A DNA stretch of 64,000 nt from Cladocopium goreaui (GCA_947184155.2 CAMXCT020000837.1:1-64000), one strand, 5' to 3'; shown: positions 1 to 8,710, counted from the first letter of the stretch. The notes: a model not told the origin generated them from the letters alone. Numbers and translations are program-made.

Positions 1-1060
1 AGGTGGTGACGATGGGAAGTGGTGACGATGGGAAGTGGTGAGGAAGGGAAGTGGCGAGTTGGGGAGGAAGCCACACCACGAAACCTTGTGTTTTTCCGTG
101 TAAAGTGGCTGCAGCCGGCGATGAAAGGTACCTCGTCTGTGCGGCGGGTGCGGCTGCGGTCGGTTGGTCGTTTTTTTTTTGCCGCAGTGTAACGGTGGCT
201 TCAAGCTGCTTTGGGTGTGCTTGTGTGTGCGTAGTTATAGGGTGTTTTGGAATCTGTGCTTGCAGATCGCATTGGAATGGCTGCATGATGTTGCAAGGGC
301 TCTGTTTTGGGGAGGAAGCCGGAGCACGAAACCTTGTGTTTTTCCGTGTAAAGTGGCTGCAGGCGACGATGAAAGGTACCTCGTCTGTGCGGCGGGTGCG
401 GCTGCGGTCGGTTTATCGTTTTTTTTTGCCGCAGTGTAATGGTGGCTTCAAGCTGCTTTGGGTGTGCTTGTGTGTGCGTAGTTATAGGGTGTTTTGGAAT
501 CTGTGCTTGCAGATCGCATTGGAATGGCTGCATGATGTTGCAAGGGCTCTGTTTTGGGGAGGAAGCCGGAGCACGAATCCTTGCGTTTTTCCGTGTAAAG
601 TGGCTGCAGGCGACGATGAAAGGTACCTCGTCTGTGCGGCGGTTGCGGCTGGGGTCGGTTTATCGTTTTTTTTTGCCGCAGTGTAACGGTGGCTTCAAGC
701 TGCTTTGGGTGTGCTTGTGTGTGCGTAGTTATAGGGTGTTTTGGAATCTGTGCTTGCAGATCGCATTGGAATGGCTGCATGATGTTGCAAGGGCTCTGTT
801 GTGGGGAGGAAGCCGAGCACGAAACCTTGTGTTTTTCCGTGTAAAGTGGCTGCAGGCGACGATGAAAGGTACCTCGTCTGTGCGGCGGGTGCGGCTGCGG
901 TCGGTTGGTCGTTTTTTTTTGCCGCAGTGTAACGGTGGCTTCAAGCTGCTTTGGGTGTGGTTGTGTGTGCGTAGTTATAGGGTGTTTTGGAATCTGTGCT
1001 TGCAGATCGCATTGGAGTGGCTGCGTCAAGGTTGCTTGCCGCCGCGGCTGCATGCGTAAT
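1..1060. repeat. 247-bp tandem repeat array at the window's left edge
   Basis: A unit of about 247 bp is repeated head to tail at least four times. The shared GGAGGAAGCC starts at 63, 311, 558 and 805, and TGCAGATCGCATT recurs at 261, 508, 755 and 1001. Copies differ by scattered substitutions. The unit is not a multiple of three, so the reading frame rotates from copy to copy and long frames stay open on both strands; I do not read them as genes. The first 50 bases are a shorter tandem of GGGAAGTGGTGA-like units. Similar words (GGAGGAAGTCTCGCACGAAATG) recur near 49630-50010. Confidence 0.9.
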
Positions 1061-1545
1061 ACTATTGTCTTTTGCAGCTGAAGATTGTAAATCGTATTGG
1101 AGTGGCTGCATCCAGGCTGCGATAGTCATTTGTCAGCAGATTTTCCCAAATTTGGCGCTAATAATTATCCTTTCCTTTAAAAAAATGCTTCAAAATCGTC
1201 TTTTTTTTGCTTTGGCGTCGAGATCCGGTTTTGGAGCTGCAATTTCCGACGCCGTTGCGCTTAGTTCTATTATGATTTGCAACTCAGTCTCTGCAGATCG
1301 CATTGGAGTGGCTGCCTCAAGGTTGCTTGCCGCCGCGGCTGCATGGGTAATACTATTGTCTTTTGCAGCTGAAGATTATAAATCGTATTGGAGTGGCTGC
1401 ATCCAGGCTGCGATAGTCATTTGTCAGCAGATTTTCGCAAATTTGGCGCTAGTAATTTTCCTTTTAAAATTCCTTTTCAAAAATGCTTCAAAATCGTCTT
1501 TTTCTTGCTTTGGCGTCGAGATCCGGTTTTGGAGCAGCAAATTGT
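1003..1545. repeat. Tandem pair of a ~292-bp unit continuing the left-edge array
   Basis: Two adjacent copies begin with CAGATCGCATTGGAGTGGCTGC at 1003 and 1297 and run to GAGATCCGGTTTTGGAGC. The first 40 bases of the unit overlap the end of the 247-bp array, so the two repeats share a module. A degenerate relative, AATCGCATTGGCAGGGCTGC, appears near 49442 inside an intron of the pyrophosphatase gene. Confidence 0.8.
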
Positions 1546-1557
1546 AGCATACTGGAA

Positions 1558-1730
1558 ACGACTTTGTGCAAGCTTTGTAGTACAAAGTAGTACTGGGGAG
1601 TACTTTGTGCAAGTTTTGTAGTACAAAGTAGTACTGGGAATTGTAGTGCAAAGTAGTAGCGGGTGCAAGCTGTGTAGTGCCAAGTAGTATGTACTGGGAA
1701 GTAGTACTGGGAAGTAGTTTGTCAGCTAGT
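1558..1730. repeat. Short GTAGTACTGGGAA-type tandem repeats
   Basis: Words such as GTAGTACAAAGTAGTACTGGG recur with 20-30 bp spacing. They are degenerate and AT-rich. No coding sense is visible here or in the following 340 bases before the first cassette gene; the only open frame (1761-2000) starts at GTG and has no ATG until near its end. Confidence 0.6.
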
Positions 1731-2101
1731 TCGTGGATGTAGGTTGCTATTTCGAGTTTTGTGTGCGATATTGATGTAGGTAAATGTTGTGACATTGATG
1801 TTCAGGAACAAGCTATAGAACTCTTGATTAGAAACCACGGTGGCGATGTGTTGTGGCCGCAGCCGTTTGCATTTTCCAGGAGGCAAACATGTGTAGCAAG
1901 AAAGAATTGGGAACGTGCATTTGTCAGAGGTGTCATGTCTTCAGGTCTCATGGTTAGTCACGAAGATTTTCTCATGTTTTGGAGCGGTTATAGTGGATGA
2001 GAAAGGCATGCATGATGAGACAGCCATGCTCATAATTTCGGACGTCGCAGTGCGCAAGGAGACGTGGCAGTGCGGCCCGTTTCCTAAGACGCGGTGGAGC
2101 C

Positions 2102-3199
2102 ATGGCGCAATCGGGGACCTTTGCTGATCTGTGGTCATACATCGAGAAGGAAGCGGCGACTTTGAAGGTGCTGGAATGTAAGACGTTGAAAGCTTGTCTA
2201 AGCACCGGAAAATGTCGGAAGTATTACAAGATGTATCTTGCTCTTGAGAAAACCTTTTCAGCCGAACAGACTCAAGTGATACAAGAATGGGAAAAACAAA
2301 ACTGCGTGTCAGATGTGCGAGCAGCCTTTCGGAAGTTTTGTGCTGCTGCAGAAGCGCACGTAGAGGAGATGAAGGCTTTGGGAAAAGGTACATTGCGTGA
2401 TGTGTGCATGAGTAAGACTGTTTCACAGAGCAGAACTTGGGGAGGCATTTGTTATCGTTTTGTGAAGAACTACACATATGAGAGTTTGAATGAAGAAGAA
2501 AAGGAAAAGTGGAAGGATTTGGAACGGCGGGTATGTGTGAAGCATGCAGCTGCGCAGCCCGAGTTCGATCGTTTCGTCAACATTCTTGAAGATAACAGAG
2601 AAGAGTTGCAAGGGATGCAGAAGTCTACGCTGCTTCAACTCATGTGTGCAGCTGAGCGTACAGGTAAGCCAGAATATGTATTTGGCCGAAATTTTTGGCG
2701 ACGGAGGTATGAAAACCTTGATGAAGATATGAAGGCTAAGTTGCAGGAATGGGAAACATTGTTGTGTGTTCCAGCAGTTGATTCGGTAGACAAGTTCATG
2801 CAGATCCTGGATCGAAGAAAAGTAGAATTGCAATCCTGTGGCGCAGCAAGTGTTGAGTCTTTGTTTAATGTGCACGGCAAGAAGCAAGATGCCGAACTTC
2901 GTTGCTGCTTTGACTTCATGCAACGCACGTTTCCGAGTCTGACAGAGGACAAGAAAGAGATGGTGAGAAATGCGCTAGGACAGCTGTTGCCAGCAGCAGC
3001 CACTGTGCCGCTGAAGAAATCGCATGAAGCAAAGTTGCATAGCCGGGAGACAGTCTTGGGAGATGACTTGCCACGGCCCAGGTTGCCGAAGAGTTTGCGA
3101 CAACTGTACGGAAATTCCGCAGATGCTTACTGCCATAGGCTACAACCCGTTGGAGCCAATCAGCGATCACCAGAAAGCTTTAGACGCAATCCGATGTAA
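2102..3199 (+). CDS. Hypothetical protein with four ~70-residue repeats (cassette gene A)
   Basis: The frame runs 365 residues from an ATG 27 bases after a CAGTGCGG motif. I do not recognise the family. The protein is built from four degenerate modules of about 68-73 residues, roughly 8-66, 76-147, 153-220 and 228-297. Each has a leading F-x-x-F/W-like aromatic, a helix rich in E, K and L, a TL or SL step near the middle, and a closing 'NLDEDMKAKLQEWE'-type helix ending in Cys or Leu. The closing helix recalls the end of HMG boxes, but no full HMG signature is present. The last ~45 residues look unlike coding sequence: the likely true frame shifts to frame 3 near 3105-3123. No signal peptide or membrane segment is seen. 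Likely intracellular, function unknown. Confidence 0.65.
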   Translation: MAQSGTFADLWSYIEKEAATLKVLECKTLKACLSTGKCRKYYKMYLALEKTFSAEQTQVIQEWEKQNCVSDVRAAFRKFCAAAEAHVEEMKALGKGTLRDVCMSKTVSQSRTWGGICYRFVKNYTYESLNEEEKEKWKDLERRVCVKHAAAQPEFDRFVNILEDNREELQGMQKSTLLQLMCAAERTGKPEYVFGRNFWRRRYENLDEDMKAKLQEWETLLCVPAVDSVDKFMQILDRRKVELQSCGAASVESLFNVHGKKQDAELRCCFDFMQRTFPSLTEDKKEMVRNALGQLLPAAATVPLKKSHEAKLHSRETVLGDDLPRPRLPKSLRQLYGNSADAYCHRLQPVGANQRSPESFRRNPM

Positions 3200-3878
3200 G
3201 AATTGGAGCATGCGATGCGTGATTGTCGAGGACGCTGCATATCAATAGAGACCTGCTCGCAACAGCTTGCAAGTGGTTTCTGTGAAAGAGCGCTCTAGCA
3301 GCTTTGTGGGCACGCCGAGACCGCTCTTTGCAATGCAAGCAGAAAACCTTCGCCCTGGGATTATACCCGTGCATGTGAGAGACACTCACGTGGATGCTGC
3401 CGAGCAAGTGCTTGACAAGCACGATCGAGTGATCGAGTTGGCCGAGATGATGATTCGCTGCAGCGATGAAACTCCGCAAGAGCATGCAAATGACCATGAA
3501 AAAGGCGTTCGCATTACTATCGTTGGGGAAGATCCAGTGGCTGAAAGCGGGCACAAGGTGACACTCATGTGGGTCGGCACTTTGAAAGAAGTGATGCCGG
3601 TGATTCGGATGCAGCCTCAGACGTTACTGCGGGTCATCGCGCAGCCACACGTCAAGGGTGAAAGCGTTGCATATTGGCAAGTTGTCTTTTATGCCAATGC
3701 AGAGCCCGCTGACTTAGACGCTTGGTGCAAACGCAAAGCATGGCAGGAGAGTAGCTTTGAAGATGAAGGCAACAAACGCAGAGCGGCGGAAATGTCGCTG
3801 CAGACGCCGTTGACGAAGGTCAAGAAAGTGAGGGAGACGTTGACATCGCCGAGCCACAGCACTTCGGCACACACTTGA
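3123..3878 (+). pseudogene. Broken downstream part of cassette A: frame shift and in-frame TAG
   Basis: Frame 3 carries protein-like sequence from about 3123 (MLTAIGYNPLEPISD...) to a TAG at 3246-3248. The same frame then reopens and runs to the TGA at 3876-3878 (first later ATG at 3333, 181 residues). The second piece includes VRITIVGEDPVAESGHKV and VAYWQVVFYANAEPADLD, with a basic C-terminus. Neither piece is recognised. No CAGTGCGG lies between 2102 and 3878, and the 3' motif appears only after 3878. I therefore infer that gene A and these two pieces were one cassette, now split by a frame shift near 3110 and one nonsense codon. Alternatives are two short genes or an unrecognised intron over 3190-3260; no GT/GC/GA..AG|G intron fits cleanly. 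Confidence 0.45.
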
Positions 3879-4138
3879 AGTTCTTGCAAGATTCTTCGAA
3901 TTTGAATGCTTGCCTCGTGCTGGCAGTGCCTGACGGCATCCTTCGTACCAGTGCGGGTCGGAGGTTGCTGCGACAGGACGAAACTCTATTTGAAGTTGCT
4001 CCTCGTCACATCGACTTGACGAGCGCATGTGACGCTCATATAGCGTCGCAGTCTCTATAGTGTCTGACATCGTCCTTCGTACCAGTGCGGGTCGAAGGTG
4101 GCTGCGATGGAAGGAAAATGAAACGCCCGGCCACGGGT

Positions 4139-4449
4139 CGTGTGATTGAAATTTGATGCAAGCGGTGTCGGGACATGAATTGCCAAATCAAGGCGGCTGT
4201 GCGGCTATTGTGCTATTGGAGAAGAAGCTTTTGTAACATGGAATGGGTGCCACTGTTCGCCGAGGGAAAAGGTTGACAATGAAGCGGATAGGATTCATTG
4301 AGTTGTCACTGCAGTTTTCTGGCTCCAGTTGTTGTGGTCATTTTCAAGTTTGTCGTCATGTTTAAAAGACATGCACAGGAAAGAACAGCGTCAACCTTAA
4401 ATTATGGTTGTGACGGTTGCAGTATCGCCAAATCCAATAAACGGGATAT
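4139..4449 (+). repeat. Spacer repeat R1, copy 1 (upstream of cassette B)
   Basis: About 310 bp that recur, with roughly 10% divergence and small indels, at 5916-6219. It starts CGTGTGATTGAAATTTGATG and ends CAATAAACGGGATA. It contains no open frame of note. In both places it ends 92-94 bases before the 5' CAGTGCGG motif of the next gene, so it is the best candidate for a shared upstream control region or a conserved cassette end. Confidence 0.85.
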
Positions 4450-4602
4450 AGGAATCATCTCTTGAGATTACATGTGATATATAGCTGTGTTTCAAAATCC
4501 TGTGTCAAGACGACTGTTGCGTAGGTGCGCAAATTCCGCGGCAGTGCGGCCCGGACGAGCAATCTCGCGCGGCACAGCAAGGGCGAGCTCCCAACAGTAT
4601 GC

Positions 4603-5337
4603 ATGGCAGATGCCTTGGAGCTTCTCCGGCCGTTGCAGCCTACTGTCCTGGAATGCTTGGGCTGGGTCGCCGCAACGCAGCTGCTGTCGACGCGCAGTCA
4701 TGCGCTCGGCGCCGATTTTGTCCAGACCATGCTGATGAAGTTGGAGCAACATGATGTCACCTTGGATCCGACACGTCGGCCTTCTGCGGGGAACTTGATT
4801 CAACAGCTCTATGCCGCAGTTTGCCAGGAAATGCTCATGTTCAATCCACCCGCTCATGCGCCATCACCATGGGGTGTCTTCCTGGAAGGAATTCCAAGCT
4901 CTCCAGTTATGTGCCCACGCTTAGGAAGTCCAGTGGTGCTGCACATCGCAGATCTGCGCCCGCAGAGTGTTTTCCGTAGTCGCTACTTCGATCCGTTATG
5001 GCACCACTTGGTGCGACACGGAGCAAGGGCGACATTCCGGGCGACTGTCACGCGTAAGCGGTTTCGCTGGCCTCGGGGAAACACACCTTGTCATGATGTG
5101 CGTCGAGATGCAAGGTTGGAATTTGTGGTGGTGGGCTTTCGAGGGCACCTAGTTGAAACCGGTTACCAGCAATCATCACCGCGACCACGACCTTCCTTGG
5201 AAAGACGACTCGCAAGCTTTGTGGAACATGTGGACGACAACAGTGAAACGGACGCAGAGGCATCTTACTATCACAACCGTAGACCTTACACTTGGCCTAC
5301 AGTGCAGCACATTCAGCTGCCGAATGGGAATCATTGA
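4603..5337 (+). CDS. Hypothetical protein, F-box-like N-terminus (cassette gene B)
   Basis: An ATG at 4603, 54 bases after CAGTGCGG, gives 244 residues; the frame is open upstream only from a GTG, so this is the first real start. Residues 1-45 (ADALELLRPLQPTVLE...LLSTRSHALGADFV) have the leucine pattern of a degenerate F-box or BTB-like adaptor helix set, comparable with the starts of genes C and D. The middle (about 110-190) is beta-rich and basic, with FRATVTRKRFRWPRG and LEFVVVGFRGHLVETGY. The tail is acidic then His/Tyr-rich. There are no paired CxxC motifs, so it has either lost or never had the zinc-binding part seen in C and D. Intronless. Possible substrate adaptor; no firm function. 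Confidence 0.6.
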   Translation: MADALELLRPLQPTVLECLGWVAATQLLSTRSHALGADFVQTMLMKLEQHDVTLDPTRRPSAGNLIQQLYAAVCQEMLMFNPPAHAPSPWGVFLEGIPSSPVMCPRLGSPVVLHIADLRPQSVFRSRYFDPLWHHLVRHGARATFRATVTRKRFRWPRGNTPCHDVRRDARLEFVVVGFRGHLVETGYQQSSPRPRPSLERRLASFVEHVDDNSETDAEASYYHNRRPYTWPTVQHIQLPNGNH

Positions 5338-5608
5338 AGTTTCTATTTTGACTCATGCCGTCGCACCAGTGCGGGTCGAATGGCGTGCGCTGACCCAGCC
5401 TTGCTGCTGCTGTCTTGAAAAAAAAAAATCACTGCTGCTGACGCAAGCTTCTCTGCGCTAGCGAATCTGTGAGTGCATGACATCTTGCAAGTGCTTTGAC
5501 AGGGTGCAGGAAAAGTAATGTGAGGTAGTCCCATTGCGTTCAGTGTCATGTAATCGATTGTGCCATGTAATCACGTTCTTGTTGCTGTGTCTAGCATTGG
5601 TTGCTACA

Positions 5609-5914
5609 TGATCTGCATCGCGCTGGGTGCTGAGTTCTGCTTACTTCTGAAGTAAAGACGTGTGGCTTCAATGGTGTTTGATGCAAAAATAAAACAGTTT
5701 CTCATAGATGCCAAGCAGAAAAAGGTATGGTAAAAAAAGGACACATGAGGAATTCAAAGTTTGTGAAGAAACTGGGGAATGCGAATCAGAACAGGATGGG
5801 TGCATGGGTTGTTGGATGTTTCCTGTTATGTGAAGTACTGTTTGCTCCACACTGCAACGATGTGTTTATGCATGATAGACTGAAGGCCAGCATCGATGTC
5901 CTATCTCTGGTTTG
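5609..5914 (+). repeat. Spacer repeat R2, copy 1 (behind cassette B)
   Basis: About 306 bp from GATCTGCATCGCGCTGGG to GATGTCCTATCTCTGGTTT, repeated at 7018-7321 with about 5% divergence. It contains two A-rich stretches (CAAAAATAAAACAG and GGTATGGTAAAAAAAGG). It abuts R1 copy 2 with only one base between them, so the two repeats together form the whole B-C spacer unit. The 230 bases between the B 3' motif and this repeat show nothing else. Confidence 0.85.
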
Positions 5915-5915
5915 A

Positions 5916-6219
5916 CGTGTGATTGAAATTTGATGAAAGCGGTGTCGGGACATGAATTTCCAAAGCAAGGCGAATGCATGGCTATTGTGCTATTGGAGAA
6001 GAAGCTTTTGTAGAATGGAATGGATGCAACTGTTCGCCGAGGGAAGAGGTTGACAATGAAGCGGATAGGATTCATTGAGTTGTCACTGCCGTTATCTGGC
6101 TCCAGTTGTTGTGCTCATTATCCAGTTTGTCGTCATGTAAAAAAAAAGGAAAGAACAGCGTCAACCTTAAATTATGGTTGTGACGGTTGCAGTATCGCCA
6201 AATCCAATAAACGGGATAG
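5916..6219 (+). repeat. Spacer repeat R1, copy 2 (upstream of cassette C)
   Basis: Second copy of R1, directly after R2 copy 1. Compared with copy 1 it has the GGCGGCTGTGCGG stretch changed to GGCGAATGCATGG and a deletion in the A-rich run near 6138. The following 94 bases lead to the CAGTGCGG of gene C. Confidence 0.85.
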
Positions 6220-6333
6220 AGGGTGTAACTAATGTATATGCATCATGTTTAATTTATTGCAGGAAGAAAAATACCGACGAGCAGTGGCATAGGAGCTTGG
6301 AGCAACGGATCGCCAGTGCGGGCGTTCGGGCAA

Positions 6334-6909
6334 ATGCGGCATGAGCATCAGCCATGGCTTTGTGCTGTCGAGCAACTGGTAACCTTGAAGCTGTTGCACA
6401 GCCGTCAGCATTGTCCGTTGGCCTGCGTCTGCCGCGCAACAGCGGATGCTATTTTGCAAGATCAGCGGTACCTGAGACACCGGGACTTTTGCAAGAGAAT
6501 CTTGCCCACGATTCCACGCATCATTGACATTGAAACCATGAACGAATTCGATGCTCGTTGCCATCACTTGTTTCGAGTGACAAAGGCGCTGGAAAATCAC
6601 CGCTGCATCGCTTGTGGACACGACAGGCCTGTCTTGGAACCTCTTGCCATTGCTTCCTCCTTATCTATATGCCCCTCTTGCGATGAAGCCTTGCAACAGG
6701 AGCTGCGAAATGCCTCCAGCCGGGAAAATCAGACGTGCAGCTTCCCACAGTGCGTGGCTCTCACCGCGCTGGGAATTCGAGTCTTGCATATGTTCTTGTG
6801 GTGGAACTTGATTGCAAGGAAGAGGCCCAGTGAATGGGCTCCGGGTAACTCGAGACTTATTTTTAAGGTACGTTGTCTGGATAAAGACGATCTGCTGTTG
6901 CATCGCTGA
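6334..6909 (+). CDS. F-box-like protein with paired CxxC motifs (cassette gene C)
   Basis: The ATG at 6334, 13 bases after CAGTGCGG, gives 191 residues. Residues about 12-45 (LVTLKLLHSRQHCPLACVCRATADAIL) resemble an F-box core: Leu-rich, then L-x-x-V-C/S-R-x-x-A-D. Residues 91-94 (CIAC) and 113-116 (CPSC) form a CxxC-x18-CxxC pair, as in treble-clef or zinc-ribbon folds. It is followed by QCVALTALGI and a hydrophobic VLHMFLWWNLI helix. Gene D has the same order of elements with ALENHRCIACG against ALQNSLCFACR and QCVALTALG against RCVALTDDG, so C and D are diverged paralogues of near-equal length. Intronless; 42 bases after the stop comes the 3' motif. Probable zinc-binding adaptor, partner unknown. 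Confidence 0.7.
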   Translation: MRHEHQPWLCAVEQLVTLKLLHSRQHCPLACVCRATADAILQDQRYLRHRDFCKRILPTIPRIIDIETMNEFDARCHHLFRVTKALENHRCIACGHDRPVLEPLAIASSLSICPSCDEALQQELRNASSRENQTCSFPQCVALTALGIRVLHMFLWWNLIARKRPSEWAPGNSRLIFKVRCLDKDDLLLHR

Positions 6910-7017
6910 TGCTTGCCCGTGCAGGACACTCACTGCCATGGCGTGCGTGCCAGTGCGGGCCGCGTGATCCAGGCATGATTGTTGCCAAGGATTCAGAGTG
7001 AGATGAAAAAGGACCAT

Positions 7018-7321
7018 GATCTGCATCGCGCTGGGTTCTGAGTTCTGCTTACTTCTGAAATAAAGACGTGTGGCTTCAATGGTGTTTGATGCAAAAATAA
7101 AACAGTTTCTCATAGATGCCAAGCAAAAAAAGGTATGGTAAAAAAGGGACACATGAAGAATTCAAAGTTTGTGAAGAAACTGGGGAATGCGAATCAGAAC
7201 AGGATTGGTGCACGGGTTGTTGGATGTTTCCGGTTATGTGACGTACTGTTTGCTCCACACTGCAACGATGTGTTTATGCATGATAGACGGAAGGCCAGCA
7301 TCGATGTCCTATCTCTGGTTT
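7018..7321 (+). repeat. Spacer repeat R2, copy 2 (between cassettes C and D)
   Basis: Second copy of R2, 60 bases after the gene C 3' motif. Here R2 is not followed by R1: unique sequence (7322-7525) leads to the gene D motif. The spacer architecture therefore differs between B-C and C-D, as expected from unequal exchange or independent insertion. Confidence 0.85.
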
Positions 7322-7551
7322 TACGTGCTTGCAGCTGTTTGCAGTGATGACTTCCAAGGATAAAGTACAGTAAGAGAAGTTGCACGGAATACAGTTAGTT
7401 CATGCCGTGACGCACATAACCTTGCTATACCTCCATGTCTCTACTTACTGTATTACACGACAGGAGACTCATATTGCAGCTACGCTCTGCTGTTAGAGAA
7501 TTGCTTTGCGACCATCCTCGTGCGACAGTGCGGTCCACGAGGGCAACCACC

Positions 7552-8136
7552 ATGGCTATCGGACCTTGCGACTTCTGGCGGTTGGCAGTCGATTTCGAAT
7601 TGCTGGATCTCCATGCGCTCAGCAACGTGAGCGCTGCTTCGACAGCTACGAATGCATGTGTGCTGCAGAGCGCCAACCTTAGAAACTTGCTGCAACGCAA
7701 AGTGGAAGAGGAAGGAAATTTGGAGTCGCAAAACTTGAGGATTGACATTGGCTTCGAAGAAATGGCAGCTCTCAAGCATAGCTTGAAGATTGCATTGCAC
7801 GTCTACAACGCGTTGCAAAATTCACTATGCTTCGCGTGCAGACGAAGTATCCCAACCGAGGAGCGCAGGAATATTGTTTTGGGTTACTTCAAATATGGAC
7901 TCTGCGCTGGTTGTTTCGAAGCCTTGACAACTGTTTGCACGGAACAAGACGATACCTTGGCAGAACAGCGCTGCGTTGCCCTGACAGATGATGGTGTGCA
8001 CGCTGCGGCCATGTTGTTGAGTGCTTACCGAGCAGGTGCAGAATGTCGTTTGTCGCAAGCAGATGCAGCTTGGGTCCGCAATGTCATTGCAGATAGTGAG
8101 AACTTCTTGCCTGATTTGCTTCGTGAAGTGCCCTGA
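7552..8136 (+). CDS. F-box-like protein with paired CxxC motifs (cassette gene D)
   Basis: I choose the ATG at 7552, 19 bases after CAGTGCGG, giving 194 residues, because this matches the arrangement and length of gene C. An in-frame ATG at 7435 would add 39 residues but would put the motif inside the coding frame. The N-terminal third is helical and leucine-rich. Residues 93-96 (CFAC) and 118-121 (CAGC) form a CxxC-x21-CxxC pair, followed by FEAL, RCVALTDDGVHAAAMLL and a C-terminal LSQADAAWVRNV helix. Intronless, last gene of the array; its 3' motif is at 8183. Same inferred role as gene C. Confidence 0.7.
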   Translation: MAIGPCDFWRLAVDFELLDLHALSNVSAASTATNACVLQSANLRNLLQRKVEEEGNLESQNLRIDIGFEEMAALKHSLKIALHVYNALQNSLCFACRRSIPTEERRNIVLGYFKYGLCAGCFEALTTVCTEQDDTLAEQRCVALTDDGVHAAAMLLSAYRAGAECRLSQADAAWVRNVIADSENFLPDLLREVP

Positions 8137-8463
8137 CGGACAACCAGGCTTCCAGCGTGATAAGCTCTCCACCCTTTCGTGCCAGTGCGGGCCGAAAAGC
8201 TGCCAAAAGCCTAGACGACCAAGTGTAGCGCAGAGAAAAAAGCAGCTGTCGAGCTTGGACTGCGTGAATCTCCTTGACAGGTAACAACTACACCATGTTC
8301 ACACTTGCCGTTGCGATTTGATGCAATGCATCAACGCTTGGCATTAATGACCTCAATATTGTAAATATTTTATGGTCTACGCCTTTTGGCATGTAGAAGA
8401 ATCAACATGAGTTACGCTCAACCTTGCTGACGTGCAGAAGCGCCGAGAAGAGCTCAGATGAGA

Positions 8464-8710
8464 TGAAGTGTGGAGTGTGAAGTGTGGGGCGCGAAGAGTG
8501 CAGTGTGAAGTGTGAAGTGTGGAGTGTGAAGAAAGCAATGAGAAGTGAGAAGTGTGAAGTGTGGACTGTGAAGTGTGAAGTGTGGAGTGTGAAGTGTGAA
8601 GTGTGAAGTGTGGAGTGTGCAGTGGGAAGCGTGCAGTGTGAAGTGTGGAGTGTGGTGTGTGGAGTGTGGAGTGTGAAGTGTGGAGTGTGAAGCGTGAAGT
8701 GCGAAGTGGA
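8464..8710. repeat. GTGAAGTGTGGAGT minisatellite
   Basis: A 7-14 bp unit alternating GTGTGAA and GTGTGGA is repeated for about 250 bp. On the minus strand it gives open frames of the (S)TLHTPH type, which are artefacts. The same family, in reverse complement and about six times longer, fills 50097-51542. Confidence 0.9.

Larger units (their letters stand above)
2068..7533 (+). promoter_or_regulatory. 5' CAGTGCGG motif ahead of each cassette gene (4 sites)
   Basis: The octamer CAGTGCGG lies at 2068-2075, 4542-4549, 6314-6321 and 7526-7533. The next ATG starts 27, 54, 13 and 19 bases further on. It is usually followed by a C/G-rich tail (GCCCG, GTCC). A natural reading is a spliced-leader trans-splice acceptor, with CAG as the 3' splice site and TGCGG as the conserved first bases of the 5' UTR; dinoflagellate mRNAs are trans-spliced. 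The same octamer also sits behind every gene (see the 3' set), which that model alone does not explain. I saw no CAGTGCGG elsewhere in the 64 kb. Confidence 0.6.
3949..8190 (+). promoter_or_regulatory. 3' CCAGTGCGGGYCG motif behind each cassette gene (5 sites)
   Basis: CAGTGCGG occurs at 3949-3956, 4083-4090, 5367-5374, 6951-6958 and 8183-8190. The consensus is longer than at the 5' sites: CGT-R-CCAGTGCGGGYCG, with weak CTTTCGTR or GGCGTGCGT leaders. Distances from the preceding stop codons are 71 (broken A), 30 (B), 42 (C) and 47 (D) bases. The first two sites are a local duplication about 134 bases apart. The motif lies in presumed 3' UTR or spacer. It could be an mRNA-processing signal, the trans-splice acceptor of an unseen transcript, or the scar of whatever process made the cassettes. 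Confidence 0.6.

Noticed and set aside
51..1547. Several 186-211 residue frames at the left edge, on both strands
   Set aside because: They are translations of the 247-bp and 292-bp repeats in rotating frames.
1761..2000. 79-codon frame before the first cassette gene
   Set aside because: It starts at GTG, has no ATG until residue 59, and no motif is recognisable.
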